From Callorhinus ursinus (Eukaryota > Chordata > Mammalia > Carnivora > Otariidae): a stretch of 64,000 bases of DNA. Made by a program: the position numbers and the translations under genes. Numbering within the stretch: the stretch's first letter is position 1; every line of letters begins with the position of its first letter. The DNA is taken from NCBI RefSeq assembly GCF_003265705.1, contig NW_020312775.1:8404075-8468074 (forward strand), given 5' to 3'. The notes under the pieces were generated by a model. It was not told where the DNA came from and did not search any database. It saw nothing but the letters and a program-made list of their open reading frames with translations. Shown here in pieces: positions 9,044 through 21,066 of this stretch.

Positions 9044-11695
9044 AAGAAACAAGAGTCCAAGGCCTGATGGATTCCCTGGGGAATTCTACCAAACATTCAA
9101 AGAAGAAATCATATTCTCATGAAGCTGTTTCAAAAAATAGAAGCAGAAGGAAAGCTTCCAGACTCATTCTATAAGGCCAGCATTACCTTGATCCCCAAAC
9201 GGGGCAAAGACCCCATCAAAAAGAAGAATTTCAGAGCAATATCCCTAATGAATATGGATGCCAAAATTTTCAACAAAATCTTAGCTAATAAAATCCAACA
9301 GTACATTAAAAGGATCATCCACCATGATCAAGTGAGATTTATCCCCGGGATGTAAGGGTGGTTCAACATTTGACAATCAATCAATGTGATAGAACACATT
9401 AATAAGAAGAGGGAGAAGAAACATATGGTCCTCTCAATTGATGCAGAAAAAGCATTTGACAAAATAGAGCATCTTTTCCTGATTAAAACTCTTCAGAGTA
9501 TAGGGATAGAGGGAACATTCCTCAAATTCATAAAATCCATCTATAAAAAACCCACAGTGAATATCATTCTCAATGGGGACGAGCTGAGAGCCTTTCCCTT
9601 AAGATCAGGAACACGACAAGGATGCCCACTCTCGCCAGTATTGTTCAACATGGTACTAGAAGTCCTAGCAAGAGCAATCAGACAACAAAAAAAATAAAAT
9701 ATATTCAAATTGGCAAAGAAGAAGTCAAATTCTCTCTCTTCACAGATGACATGATACTTTATGTGGAAAACCCAAAAGACTCCATCCCCAAATTATTAGA
9801 CCTCATACAGCCATTCTGTAGTGTGATAGGGTAGAAAATGCACAGAAATCATTTGCTTTCTTATACACTAACAATGTAATTGTATAAAGAGAAATTAGAG
9901 AATCGATTCCATTTACAATAGCATCAAAATCCAAAAGATACCTCGGAATAAACCTAACCAAAGAGGTAAAAGATCTATACTCTAGGAACTACAGAACACT
10001 CATAAAAGAAATTGAAGACACAAAAAGATGGAAAAACATTCCATGCTCATGGATCGGAAGAATAAACATTGTTAAAATGTCTATGCTACCCAGAGCAATC
10101 TATACCTTAAACCTGATCAAAATTCCAATGGCATTTTTCAAATTGCTGGAGCAAACAACCCTAAAATTTGTATGGAATCAGAAAAGACCCTGAATCACCA
10201 GGGAAATGTTGAAAAAGAAAACAAACCTGGGGGGATCATCTTGCCTGATTTCAAGCTGTATTACAAAGCTGTGTTCACCAAGACAGCATGGTACTGGCAC
10301 AAAAACAAACACATGGACTAATGGAACTGAATAGAGAGCCCAGATATGGACCCTCAACTCTATGGTCAAATAATCTTCAACAAAGCAGGAAAAAATATGG
10401 AATGGAAGAAAGACAGTCTCTTCAGTAAATGGTGCTGCGAAAATTGGACAGCTATATACAGAAGAATGAAACTCGACCATTCTCTAACACCATGCACAAA
10501 AATAAAGTCAAAATGGATGAAAGACCTCAATGGGAGACAGGAATCCATCAAAATCCTAGAGAAGAACATAGACAGTATTCTCTTTGCCATTAGCCACAGC
10601 AACATTTTTCAAGACATGTCTCCAAAGGCAAGGGAAACAAAAGCGAAAATGAACTTTGGGAACTTCATCAAGATAAAAAGCTTCTGCACAGCAAAGGAAA
10701 CAGTCAACAAAACAAAGAGTCAGCCCATGCAATGGGAGAAGATTTTTCAAATGACACTACAGACAAAGGGCTGATATCCAAGATTTATAAAAACTCAAAC
10801 TCAACAGTCAAAAAACAAATAGTCCAGTTAAAAAATCAGCAGAAGGCATAAACAGACACTTCTCCAAAGAAGAGATACAAATGGCTAACAGACACATGAA
10901 AAAATGTTCATCATCCTTATCTATCAGTGAAAGAAAAATTGAGAAGGCAAGAAACAACAAATGTTGGAGAGGTTGTGGAGAAAGAGGAACCCTCTTACAC
11001 GGCGGGCATGCAAGTTGGTACAGCCACTTTGGAAAACAGTGTGGAGGTGCCTCAAAAAAAATAAAAATAGAGTTACCCTATGACCCAGCAATTGCACTAC
11101 TGGGTATTTACCCCAAAGACACTGATGTAGTGAAAAAAGGGCTGTATGGACCCCAATGTTCATAGCAGCAATGTCTGCAATAGTCAAACTGTGGAAAGAA
11201 CTGAGATGCCCTTCAACAGATGAATGGATAAAGAAGATGTGGTCCATATATACAATGGAATATTACTCAGCCATCAGAAAGGATGCATACCCAATATTTG
11301 CATCAGTATGAATGGAACTGGAGGAGATTATGCTAAGTGAATTTAGTGAAGCAGAGAAAGAATTATCATACTGTTTCACTTATTTGTGGAACATAATGAA
11401 TAGCATGGAGGACATCAGGAGAAGGACGGGAAAAATGAAGGGGGAAATTAGATGGGAGACAATCCATGAGACTTTATGGAATCTGAGAAACAAACTGAGG
11501 GTTTTAGAGGGGAGGGGGGTGGGGGGATGTGTTAGCCTGGTGATGGGTATTAAGGAGGTATGTATTACATGGAAGACTGGGTGTTATAAGCAAACAATGA
11601 ATCATGGAACACTATATCAAAAACTAATGATGTGCTGTATGGTGACTAACATAACATAATAAAAAATTTTTTAAAATATTTAAAAATGGAAAATA
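9044..11695 (+). mobile_element. 5'-truncated L1 (+), copy 1b, joined to tail of copy 1
   Basis: Starts abruptly inside ORF2 ('aaacaagagtccaaggcctg') about 10-20 bases after the poly(A) end of copy 1, and runs to a 3' end at 'acataacataataaaa' near 11660 with an A-rich (AAAT)n tail. ORF2 pieces at 9119-9355, 9386-9697, 10346-10774 and 10881-11165 are frame-broken. It includes the identity island at 9348-9729. Confidence 0.88.
9119..11385 (+). pseudogene. L1 ORF2 remnant of copy 1b
   Basis: Contains the RT region: '[20 protein letters not shown]', then [15 protein letters not shown] and [12 protein letters not shown] (motifs around RT blocks 3-4), then [13 protein letters not shown], in which the FADD box reads FTDD with both aspartates kept. 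Stops at 9353-9355 and 9695-9697 and several frame changes inactivate it. The C-terminal piece ends in the 3'UTR. Confidence 0.8.
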
Positions 11696-11866
11696 AATAA
11701 ATAAATAAATAAAAAGTATTTAATAATGATCTTTAATGATGATAAATTATCTATTAGGTCAATTGATAACTGACAAGATGTGTACAATAAATTTCTAGAA
11801 GTTAAATTACAGATTTTGGGTACATATTACCAAAGATTACTTCTTTTTTAAAAATATTTATTTACT
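11696..11866. other. A-rich tail and intronic sequence
   Basis: An (AAAT)n simple repeat at about 11690-11712 closes the L1 tail. It is followed by AT-rich intron without other signals. Confidence 0.5.
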
Positions 11867-11963
11867 GGGGTGCCTGGGGGGCTCAGTCAGTTAAGCGGCT
11901 GCCTTTGGTTCAGGTCATGGTCCCAGGTTCCTGGGATCGAGCCCTGAATCGGACTCCTTGTTG
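11867..11963 (+). mobile_element. SINEC head fragment (+)
   Basis: Has the 5' half of a SINEC ('tgcctggggggctcag' to 'gaatcggactccttg') and then stops without the CT-rich part or the tail. Confidence 0.85.
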
Positions 11964-12325
11964 TATATTTACATACTACCACAAGTTTCTCTTGGAGTTT
12001 CTCAGTAGAAGATCACAACTAATAACAAATATTACTTGAACTGCGTTTTTTTCCAATATTTGTTATTTTCTCCATGTTATTGTTTTGAATGAAATGTCCA
12101 AAACAATTTTAAACAGATAGTCATCTACGCTTATTACTGATTTTAATAGAATATCCTCCAGTGTTTCTTTCTGAATTATAATGTTGGCTGTTGGGTCAGT
12201 GTACAGAAAGATTTATATTCAATAAGGTTCATTATAGCATTGTTTATAATAGCATAACATTGAAACATCCAACAGTATTAGATAACTAAATGCATTATGG
12301 ACTATCTATAAAATGTTATAAACTT
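11964..12325. other. Intronic sequence, nothing recognised
   Basis: Unassigned AT-rich intron. No exon-like frame or named repeat. Confidence 0.45.
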
Positions 12326-12521
12326 ATTTTTTAAAGATTTTATTTATTTATTTGACAGAGAGAGACACAGCGAGAGAGGGAACACAAGCAGGGGGAGTGG
12401 GAGAGAGAGAAGCAGGCTCCCCGCCGAGCAGGGAGCCCGATGCGGGGCTCGATCCCAGGACCCCGGGACCATGACCTGAGCCGAAGGCAGACACTTAACG
12501 ACTGAGCCACCCAGCCGCCCC
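12326..12521 (-). mobile_element. SINEC, minus strand (young type)
   Basis: Reverse SINEC with 'gacagagagagacacagcga', 'gcagggagcccgatgcgggg' and 'actgagccacccag'. Probable TSD taaactt at 12319-12325 and 12522-12528. Low divergence from the copy at 56399-56601. Confidence 0.94.
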
Positions 12522-12553
12522 TAAACTTTTTGTTTTAATATAATATTTAACAT

Positions 12554-12748
12554 GGGGCACTGGGTGGCTCCATCAGTTAAGTGTATGACTCTTGATTTTG
12601 GCTCAAGTCATGATCTCAGGATTGGGAGATCAAGCCCCATGTCAGCTCTGCATTCAGCGGGGAGTCTGCTTGAGATTTTCTCCTTCTGTTCCTCCCCCCA
12701 CTTGCTCTCTCTCAAATAAATAAATATTTTTTAAAATAAATAAAAATT
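12554..12748 (+). mobile_element. SINEC (+), older subtype
   Basis: Head 'ggggcactgggtggctcc', body 'gctctgcattcagcggggag', then CT-rich and an A-rich tail with AATAAA units. More diverged from the common copies in the window. Confidence 0.9.
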
Positions 12749-13462
12749 AGTAAATTAATAAAATCATATTTAATAAATGGAAAAATGATAATTTCCATTT
12801 TACAGAAACAAAAATCATTGGAATATACACATAAAAATATTGCAAAAATATGCACTAAAATATCATCATTGAGTTGGGGGGATTGCACATAATTTTTTTT
12901 CTATATTTACCTACTCATCTGTATTTTTCAAACATTCTACAACTAATACATACTATTTTATAGTCAGAAAAGAGTCAATTATGAACAAACACAAGTTATT
13001 TTGGGGAAATCTAGTGTCTAAATTGACTGATGGGTGAAGAACTCTTTGCTCATTAATCAACCATTGTTAGATCGTTTCCACAAAATTATATAATGAAGAA
13101 ATTTAAATACCTAATTGTAATGTTGCCTTAACTCTTGTATATATTTTTATCATATGTAAAACTGTGTTAAATATCTATTTATTGATAACTATCATACATA
13201 TCATACTCATCTCAAAATATTTAATCTCTGCACCCATCTTCTCACCTTCCCCCCCCACAGGTAAAGGAAATTACAGTGTTCTGTCTTTACATGGAAAACA
13301 CATACACATTTGTTCTCCATCTCCTCAACTACCAATTCTTTACAGTACTTGCACTCCTAACCTTAAACCTCAGTTAATAATTTCCAACTAACTGCCTTAA
13401 AATTTGGAATCTTGTTAGAAATGTTATTTCCTTTGACCTCCTCATTTCATCCAACAGTCCCT
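12749..13462. other. Intronic sequence, nothing recognised
   Basis: AT-rich single-copy intron. The 75-codon open frame at 13164-13391 has no recognisable domain and no splice context, so I do not call it. Confidence 0.45.
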
Positions 13463-13668
13463 TTTTATTTTATTTATTTTTAAAAGATTTTATTTATTTA
13501 TAGGGAGAGAGAGAACAAGCATGGGAGGAGCAGAGGGAGAGACAGGATCTCAAGCAGAAGCCATGCTGAGCATGGAGCCCAACTCAGGGCTCAGTATAAT
13601 GGCCCTGAGATTATGACCTGAGCTGAAGTCTACAGTCAGACACTTAACTGCGCCACCCAGGCAGCCCT
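13463..13668 (-). mobile_element. SINEC, minus strand, older subtype
   Basis: Reverse SINEC: 'aaaagattttatttatttat', 'gctgagcatggagcccaact', 'gacctgagctgaag', 'cgccacccaggc'. Diverged copy. Confidence 0.9.
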
Positions 13669-15742
13669 GGATGGGCCCTTTTAAATTCCCGCCTCTACCA
13701 TCCTAGTTTTGGCCCTTATCTCTTATTTTGATCCTAACACATACTGTTAGCTGATTTCCCCACTTTAAACTTGGCTTCTATCTTCCATTATGATTCTTAA
13801 TTCTTTAATTAATTGTCTCAAAATATTTTTCATCATATTATTTAAAGATTATATATGTATTGCATTCCAGGAATGTGCCTATTCTGGGAATACAAAATTC
13901 ATACTCTCAAAAAACTCAAAATCTAGTGAGTAGAATAAGATTTTATGTAATTACGTTAAGAAGGAAGTTGGTCAAGGAAGGCTTCATAGAGGAGCCTGAA
14001 CTGAGTCATGAAAAAGCCCATGGAAGTTAATTATGTTAACAGAATGACAAAGAACAGACCTCCACTAGAAAAAACACAAATGACTTTGCAAAGACTAGCA
14101 ACAGCATGTTGTGTAATAAAAAGACTGACAGCAATTTTATATTCCTGCAGCATAAACTATGACATAGGAAAGATACGTGAAAGCTAAGGCTGAAAAGTAA
14201 GCAGTGACCATATCATGGACTAGATATATGATGAATGCTAGTCAAGCAGGTATTGCAAGGGGATTAGAGCTCATCAGGATATAGGCCATATGTGAAAAAA
14301 CAAACAAACAAACAGGGAGAGTATAAAGTTATGAGAACAATAGGTAAAGGATATAACTCTAAGAAATACTAACACTGATGCCATGGACAAATGATGAAGT
14401 ACCCATACACAAAAGTGAAATAACATTGTCAGAAAGTAGAATAAAAATCAGAAGGCATTAGAAGTTCAAAAGGAGTAAATGAATGAGAAAAAGTGTCAAA
14501 TGAAGCTGAAAGGTATGCAAATGAAATGGCCTTTGGGCTTACCAAATAGAAGGCCACTGCTAACTAGATGAGGAATGTGGGTAGTGAGCTAGAGGCTAGG
14601 TTACAATGTTTTCAGGAATGAATGGGAATTGTGGATATGTATATGGTAAATGTAATTTTCCCATTTGAGAATGATATCCAAAACAGTGTTCTAGAAATAT
14701 CAAAACTCCTATAGTCTGGTATTTATTGCTTCTACAATGTTGTCCATAAGATAGCCCTTACATATCTTCCTAAGTTTAACTTAAAGGTACTAAAAACCCA
14801 GTCCAAAGAAATGACCTAGGCGTTAGCTCATTTCATTCTTACCAGTTGGGTCTTTTCTTTCCTCTTTATTTTCTCAAATTTTACTTTAAGGACCAAATCA
14901 TGTTCAATCTCCTCTGTGAGTCTCTTTCGTTCTACTCTAGCTCACAGTGGATTTTAAGGATGTTAGTAGTTGCTTTTATTTTATCTGGGGATGTTTGGAG
15001 AATTCTCAGTAATTATAACCACACTAAAGGGCCATGTCCTCATGATAATGTTCATTCCCTTTACAAAAATATGTGAAATAAGTAATACATTTTTGTAAAC
15101 CACCATCAGATAAGATGGAAATATTTTATAGTAATGTTGGGGTTCCAGCATCCTGATATAAGACTATCTAGCAAAGATATGAAAGATAAACTAACCAAAA
15201 CAAAATTTCTATTGAGGACAAGAACACCTTTCTCTCGTGATATTTTCTTTGAAGAAATGTCACATTGAGATGCTTTCTTTCTTTCTCTCTCCATCTCTCT
15301 CTCTTTTTTTTTTCTAAAATGCCTAAAAGCAGTCTGTGGTCCTCTGGTTTCTTTGCATATGGACTATACTAAGGTCAGCAAAAACATCAATTTTTCCTTT
15401 GAGACTTTTTTTTTTTTTAGTGCAACTCATGGAGAGGAAACAATGAGAATCAAGACATCTGAGACAAATATTTAAAAATATTTCTGAAATTAATACAGAA
15501 AAATGACATAACATCAATTTTCTGGAAATCATTTCCAAAAACTAATGTTTAAAATGTTATATGACCTAGTCATTTACTGAGGTTTTTAATTTTACAAGAA
15601 TTATGTAAGATCAATGTTAAGAAATAGGAAAGATATTGAAGAGAAGGATAGCATCCATGTTTCTTTCCATTTTTAATAAAATCACAGGTAGCATTCTTCT
15701 ATTTTTATCATCCTCTTTCTGCTATTAAAAGTATTTGTTTTT
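13669..15742. other. Intronic sequence, possibly with old repeat relics
   Basis: About 2 kb without a gene. At about 13960-14020 'ggtcaaggaaggcttcatagagg' followed by 'ctgaactgagtcatgaa' resembles a common ancient mammalian repeat, but I cannot name it. A CT-rich tract lies at 15275-15315. The short open frames at 14846 and 15106-15538 look like chance. Confidence 0.4.
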
Positions 15743-15868
15743 GGGGCACTGCTTGGCTCAGTCAGTTGAGTGTCAGACTCTTGATCTTGGTTCATTCAAG
15801 TCTCTATCTCAGTGTCCTGAATTCAAGCCCATACTTTAAACAAACAAAAAAAAAGGAAAGAAAAAAAA
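15743..15868 (+). mobile_element. SINEC (+), 3'-shortened, first of a tandem pair
   Basis: Starts 'ggggcactgcttggctcag', lacks the CT-rich part and goes into an A-rich tail. It sits inside a TSD shared with the next SINE. Confidence 0.88.
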
Positions 15869-16063
15869 GGATGCGTGGCTGGCTCAGTTGGTTAAGGGTG
15901 CGCCTTCAGCTCAGGTCATGATCCCAGGGTCCTGGGATAGAGTCCTGCATCAGGCTCCTTGCTCAGTGGGGAGCCTGTTTTCTCCCTCTGTCTGCACTTG
16001 TGCTTGCTCTCTCTATCTCTCTGACAAATTAATAAATACAGTCTTTAAAAAATAAGAATAATA
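15869..16063 (+). mobile_element. SINEC (+), second of a tandem pair
   Basis: Full SINEC from 'gatgcgtggctggctcag' to an A-rich tail. The pair is flanked by one 15-bp TSD, aaaagtatttgtttt, at 15727-15741 and 16064-16078. Confidence 0.92.
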
Positions 16064-16078
16064 AAAAGTATTTGTTTT

Positions 16079-18240
16079 CTTGGCTTATCTCTGAAATTAC
16101 ACTTCTACATCACTGACTATGGCTTCATTATTTTTGTTGTACTCATAGCAGTGTCTTAACCAAAGGGAGTGCTTGATATAATGGTAATTAGTTGTTCAGA
16201 CTTACGGAAGCATCAGAGTGCATGGCATGGTCAAAGGAACATGTAGCAAGTGTGACAAAAATATGGGATGAATGGAAGAGTAGGAGATAAGGAAGACCAG
16301 GTAGACCTGGTTAAAATTGTAAAATCCCTTGAAAATTCAGTAATTAAGGTTTTATTCTATTTGCAATGGAAAAGACTTGGAACTTTTTTCTGTTATAGGC
16401 TTCACTTGATTAGATCTGTGTTTTAGAAAGAGTATTCTGGGTACAGGGTAGAAAATGGACTGGACAAATGAAAATAGAAAGCAGGACAACCTATTAGTAG
16501 TGAAACAGGTAACTCGTAATGAAGAGCTGAATAAAGAAGTGACAAAGGAACAAATGTCAGAGGTATTTTAGAAGCAAGATCAACAGGATTTGGCTACCAC
16601 TTGGATCTGATTGAGGAAAGTATTGATGAGTTAAAATGTCTGCTGAAATGGGTTAGGTACATGTTTGATTAGTTCAGATTTCAAGAAACTTGGAATGAGT
16701 ACCTAATACATATTTCCAAGATATTTACTAACAATATTCTCTTTCTCTCTCTTTCCCCCACATGTCCCCCCCGACAATCCTAATTATGATAAAATCTGAA
16801 GTTTTTGTATTTCGTTACTTTTTTATGCCCTTATTTCTTTCCTTTTTCTTTTTCTTTTTAACCTGGTATAACCAGAGATTTTCTGCACTAAAAAAAAAAA
16901 AAAAAGATTTTTTTTTAAACACATAATTTTAAATTCCTTGGATGAGAGGATTTTTATACTAATAGCAGCCAAGGGAGAGCTTTAATTGTCCTAAATCCCT
17001 ACCTTTCTGTACCCCATCCTTCACCATAACCACCATCATTCTCCACATTACTTTGCTTAAAGTAGGAGTTTGAGAAAGATTTAATTAATCTCATTTGAAC
17101 TCATGGTAAATTCCATTATCTAGCATGTTCTATAAATATAGTAGTTAATAAATGATAGCAAATTACCAGTATCCAAAGAATTTGAGTACAGTAAAATACA
17201 CAAAACTAAAACTTTAGTAAATATGAGTTACTTCTATCTACTTCATTGCTTTGGGTTAATTGAGAAAGACTAGCTACCTCCAAATGTTGGTGAACAGGAA
17301 TACCAACATATGAAGTTCTGGTTAATATAACACAGATAATGACTTATATTGTGAAATTGGATGTAAATATGTTAAAGGTTACTTTAGGATCCTTAATCAT
17401 GTTAATGAAATTGGTAGCCCTTGCTGACTATAAGAACTTCAAAAAATATCAGAAGATGTTATTACAATGCAGAAACAACTTTATTTATAGGTATTTCACT
17501 TAATATAGATAATACAAATTTTATGCACTGAAACTACATCAAATACAACCAGTGTTAGTATCTACATGTATTCCAGTTGAAAGATGCTCTATAATATTCA
17601 TTATAATGTATTCATAAAATAACGGTTTATTCTTTTTTTTAATAGCCACAAATAAAGCAAAAACAAAATTTTAAGTCACTGTTGTGAATGTTCTTTTATT
17701 TTAAATCTTCACAATTTTGCTATTGTACAGCTTTTCTTCAAATGCCATTTTTAGTACTGGCTCCACTCAAAAGCACAAATGATAATAAATTGTACACAAT
17801 GCTCATTCTAAAAAATGAACCTATCCTCATAAATATTTCCATGACATATATCAGTCCATAGTACACACTGAGATGTTTATACAACTCTATGTGTATATAC
17901 ATACATAAGCAGGAATCTGTGCTTTTATATGATTATGGCAAATTCCTATCTTAGCCTTTTAATGGAAACATAAACTCACAAACTTGCAGGCATGTGAAAC
18001 TGAAAGTATGACATTGCATAAAGCACTGAGGACTACTTATCTATTTTTTTAGTCTCATGGATATTAAACTTAAATAAGGTATCAATGCACAATAAAGAGG
18101 ATTATTTTAATAAATTTTATATACATTTGATTAGACAAACTGAGTAGAAGTTGAATATTACTAAAGGCAAATGCATCTTAAGTATTTTTGTGCAGAAGAA
18201 GTAAAATCGACACTGGAATTTGGATAGAAAAGAACAATTT
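16079..18240. other. Intronic sequence with a probable ancient repeat
   Basis: Between about 16240 and 16690, 'agtaggagataagg', 'ggttttattctatttgcaatgg', 'agagtattctgg' and 'caacaggatttggct' follow the order of an ancient mammalian interspersed repeat seen in many genomes; I cannot name it safely. The remainder to 18240 is AT-rich intron with a poly(A) tract near 16890 and no gene. Confidence 0.4.
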
Positions 18241-18261
18241 CAATTTTTTAAGATTTTATTT

Positions 18262-18462
18262 ATTTTTTTATAAAGATTTTATTTATTTATTTGAGAGAGA
18301 AAGAGAGAATGAGAGATAGAGAGCACGAGTGGGAAGAGGGTCAGAGGGAGAAGCAGACTCCCTGCCGAGCAGGGAGCCTGATGTGGGACTCGATCCCGGG
18401 ACTCCAGGATCATGACCTGAGCCGAAGGCAGTTGCTTAACCAACTGAGCCACCCAGGCGCCC
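18262..18462 (-). mobile_element. SINEC, minus strand, in the L1 3' end
   Basis: Reverse SINEC with 'gggactcgatcccggg' and 'ccaactgagccacccagg'. TSD taagattttattt at 18249-18261 and 18463-18475. Confidence 0.95.
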
Positions 18463-19757
18463 TAAGATTTTATTTTAATTCCAGTTAACCTATAGTGTTA
18501 TAATATTATCAGGTGTACAATATAGTCCGTTCACTTCCATACATTTCTCAGTGCTCATCACAATAAATACACTCTTTAATTGTCATTGCCTATTTCACCC
18601 ATAACCTCACACACTTCCCCACAGGTAACTATCAATTTTCTATATAATTAGGGGCCTGTTTCTTGGTTTCTCTCTCTCTTCCCTTTCCTCATTTGTTTTG
18701 TTAAATTCCACACATAAATGAAAACATATGGTATTTGTGTTTCTCTGATTGACTTATTTCACTTAGCATAAAACTCTCTAGCTCCATCCATGTAGTTGCA
18801 AATGGCAAGATATCATCTTTCTTATGGCTGAATAATATTCCAGTGTGTGTGTGAGTATGTGTGTGTATGTATAAAATTATACCATTTTTCTTTATCCATT
18901 AATCTATTGATGTCTACTTGGACTGCTCCCATAATTTGGCTTTTGCAAATAATGCTTCTATAAACACGGGGGTGCATGTATCCATTTGAATTACTGTTAT
19001 TTTATTCTTTGGGATAATATCCAGTCATGCAATCACTGGATCATAAAGTAGTTATGTTTTTAACTTTTTGAGAAACCTCCATCCTGTTTTCCACAGTGGC
19101 AACATCAGTGTGAATTCCCAGCAGAAGTGCAAAAGGGTGCACTTCTCTCCACATCCTCACCAACATCACTGCTTGTGTTGATTTTAGCCATTCTGATAGA
19201 AGAGAGGTGATATCTCATTGTAGTTTTGATTTGTATTTCCCTGATGATGAGTGATGTTGAGCATCTTTTCATGTGTCTGTTGGCCATCTGTATGTCTTCT
19301 TTGGAAAAATTACTGTTCTTGTGTTCTGCCCAATTTTTAACTGGATTATTTGTTTTTTGGGTGTTGAGTTTTCTAAGTTCTTTACATATTTTGCATATTA
19401 ACCCTTTATTAGATACACCATTTGCAGATATCTTCTCTCATTCCATAGGTTGCCTTTTGTTTTGTTAGTTGTTTCCTTCCCTGTGCAAAAGCTTTTTGTT
19501 TTGATGTATTCCTAATAGTTTATCTTTGTTTTTGTTTCCCTTGCCTAAGATATCTATCTAGAAAAATGTTGCTACTGCCAATATCAGAGAAGTTAATGTC
19601 AGTGTTCTATTCTAGGATTTTTATGGTTTCAATCTCACATATAGGGTTTTAATCCAATGTGAATTTATTTTTGTGTATGGTGTAAGAAAGTGGTCCAGTT
19701 TCATTCTTCTGCATGTTGCAGTCCAGTTTTCCCAACATCATTTGTTAGAGAGACTGT

Positions 19758-20848
19758 TTTTTTTATTTTTTTATTTTTAATAATTTTTTATTGTTATGTT
19801 AATCACCATACATTACATCATTAGCTTTTGATGTAGTGTTCCATGATTCATTGTTTGTGCATAACACCCAGTGCTCCACACAGAATGTGCCCTCTTTAAT
19901 ACCCATTACCAGGCTAACCCATCCTCCCACCCCCCTCCCCTCTAGAACCCTCAGTTTGTNNNNNNNNNNNNNNNNNNNNNNNNNNNNNNNNNNNNNNNNN
20001 NNNNNNNNNNNNNNNNNNNNNNNNNNNNNNNNNNNNNNNNNNNNNNNNNNNNNNNNNNNACTCCCCTTCATTCTTCCCCTCCTGCTATCTTCTTTTTTTT
20101 TTCTTAACATATATTGCATTATTTGTTTCAGAAGTACGGATCCGTGATTCATCAGTCTTGTCCAATTCACAGTGCTCACCATAGCACATACTGTCCCCAG
20201 TGTCTATCATCCAGCCACCCCCCACCACTCCAGCAACCCTCAGTTTGTTTCCTGAGATTAAGAATTCCTCATATCAGTGAGATCATATACTTGTCTTCCT
20301 CTGATTGACTTATTTCGCTTAGCATAATACCCTGTAGTTCCACCCACATCATTGCAAATGGCAAGATTTCAGATTTTTTGATGGCTGCATAATATTCCAT
20401 TGTATATATATACCACTTCTTCTTTATCCATTCATCTGTTGATGGACACCTTGGCTTTTTCCACAGTTTGGCTATTGTGGACATTGCTGTTATAAACATT
20501 GGGGTGCATGTACCCCTTCGGATCCCTACATTTGTATCTTTGGGGTAAATACCCAGTAGTGCAATTCCTGGGTCATAGGGTATCTCTATTTTCAACTCTT
20601 TGAGGAACCTCCATACTCTTTTCCAGAGTGGCTCCACCAGCTTGCATTCTCAGCAAAAGTGTAGCAGGGTTCCCCTTTCTCCACATCCTCACCAACATCT
20701 ATCATTTCCTGACTTGTTAATTTTAGCCATTCTGACGGGTGTGAGGTGGTATCTCATTGAGGTTTTGATTTGGATTTCCCTGATGCTGAGTGATGCTGAG
20801 CACTTTTTCATGTGTCTGTTGGCCATTTGTGTGTCTTCTTTGCAGAAA
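19758..20848 (-). mobile_element. 5'-truncated L1 3' end, minus strand, spans the gap
   Basis: Begins with a T-rich tract and the L1 3' terminus read backwards ('attgttatgttaatcacc'), then the 3'UTR and the ORF2 C-terminus (20269-20637: YIYTMEYYAAIKKSEILPFA). It is inserted in the older minus L1: host sequence stops at 'gttagagagactg' and resumes after 21066. Confidence 0.88.
19960..20059. other. Assembly gap, exactly 100 N
   Basis: Undetermined bases of placeholder length inside the L1 3'UTR. Comparison with the equivalent sequence at 37926-37971 suggests about 46 bases are really missing. Confidence 0.99.
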
Positions 20849-21066
20849 TTAGTAGGAAGGGAAAAATGAATGGGGGGAATATTGCAGGGGGAGATGAACC
20901 ATGAGAGACTATGGACTCTGAGAAAGAAACTGAGGGTTTTAGAGAGGGCATGGGGGGATGGGTTAGACCAGTGATGGGTATTAAGGAAGGCACATATTGA
21001 ATGGGGCACTGGGTGTTAATACACAAACAATGAATCATGGAACACTACATCAAAAAAAAAAAAAAA
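20849..21066 (+). mobile_element. L1 3'UTR end, plus strand, with poly(A)
   Basis: Plus-strand L1 3'UTR ('accatgagagactatggact', 'ggtgatgggtattaagg'-like, 'caatgaatcatggaacacta') ending in a pure A run at about 21050-21066. It abuts the minus L1 end head to head, and both lie between 'agagagactg' (19748-19757) and 'agagcgagactg' (21067-21078). Confidence 0.85.

Noticed and set aside
19799..20182. Frames running across the N gap
   Set aside because: Undetermined bases read as X; underlying sequence is L1 3'UTR.
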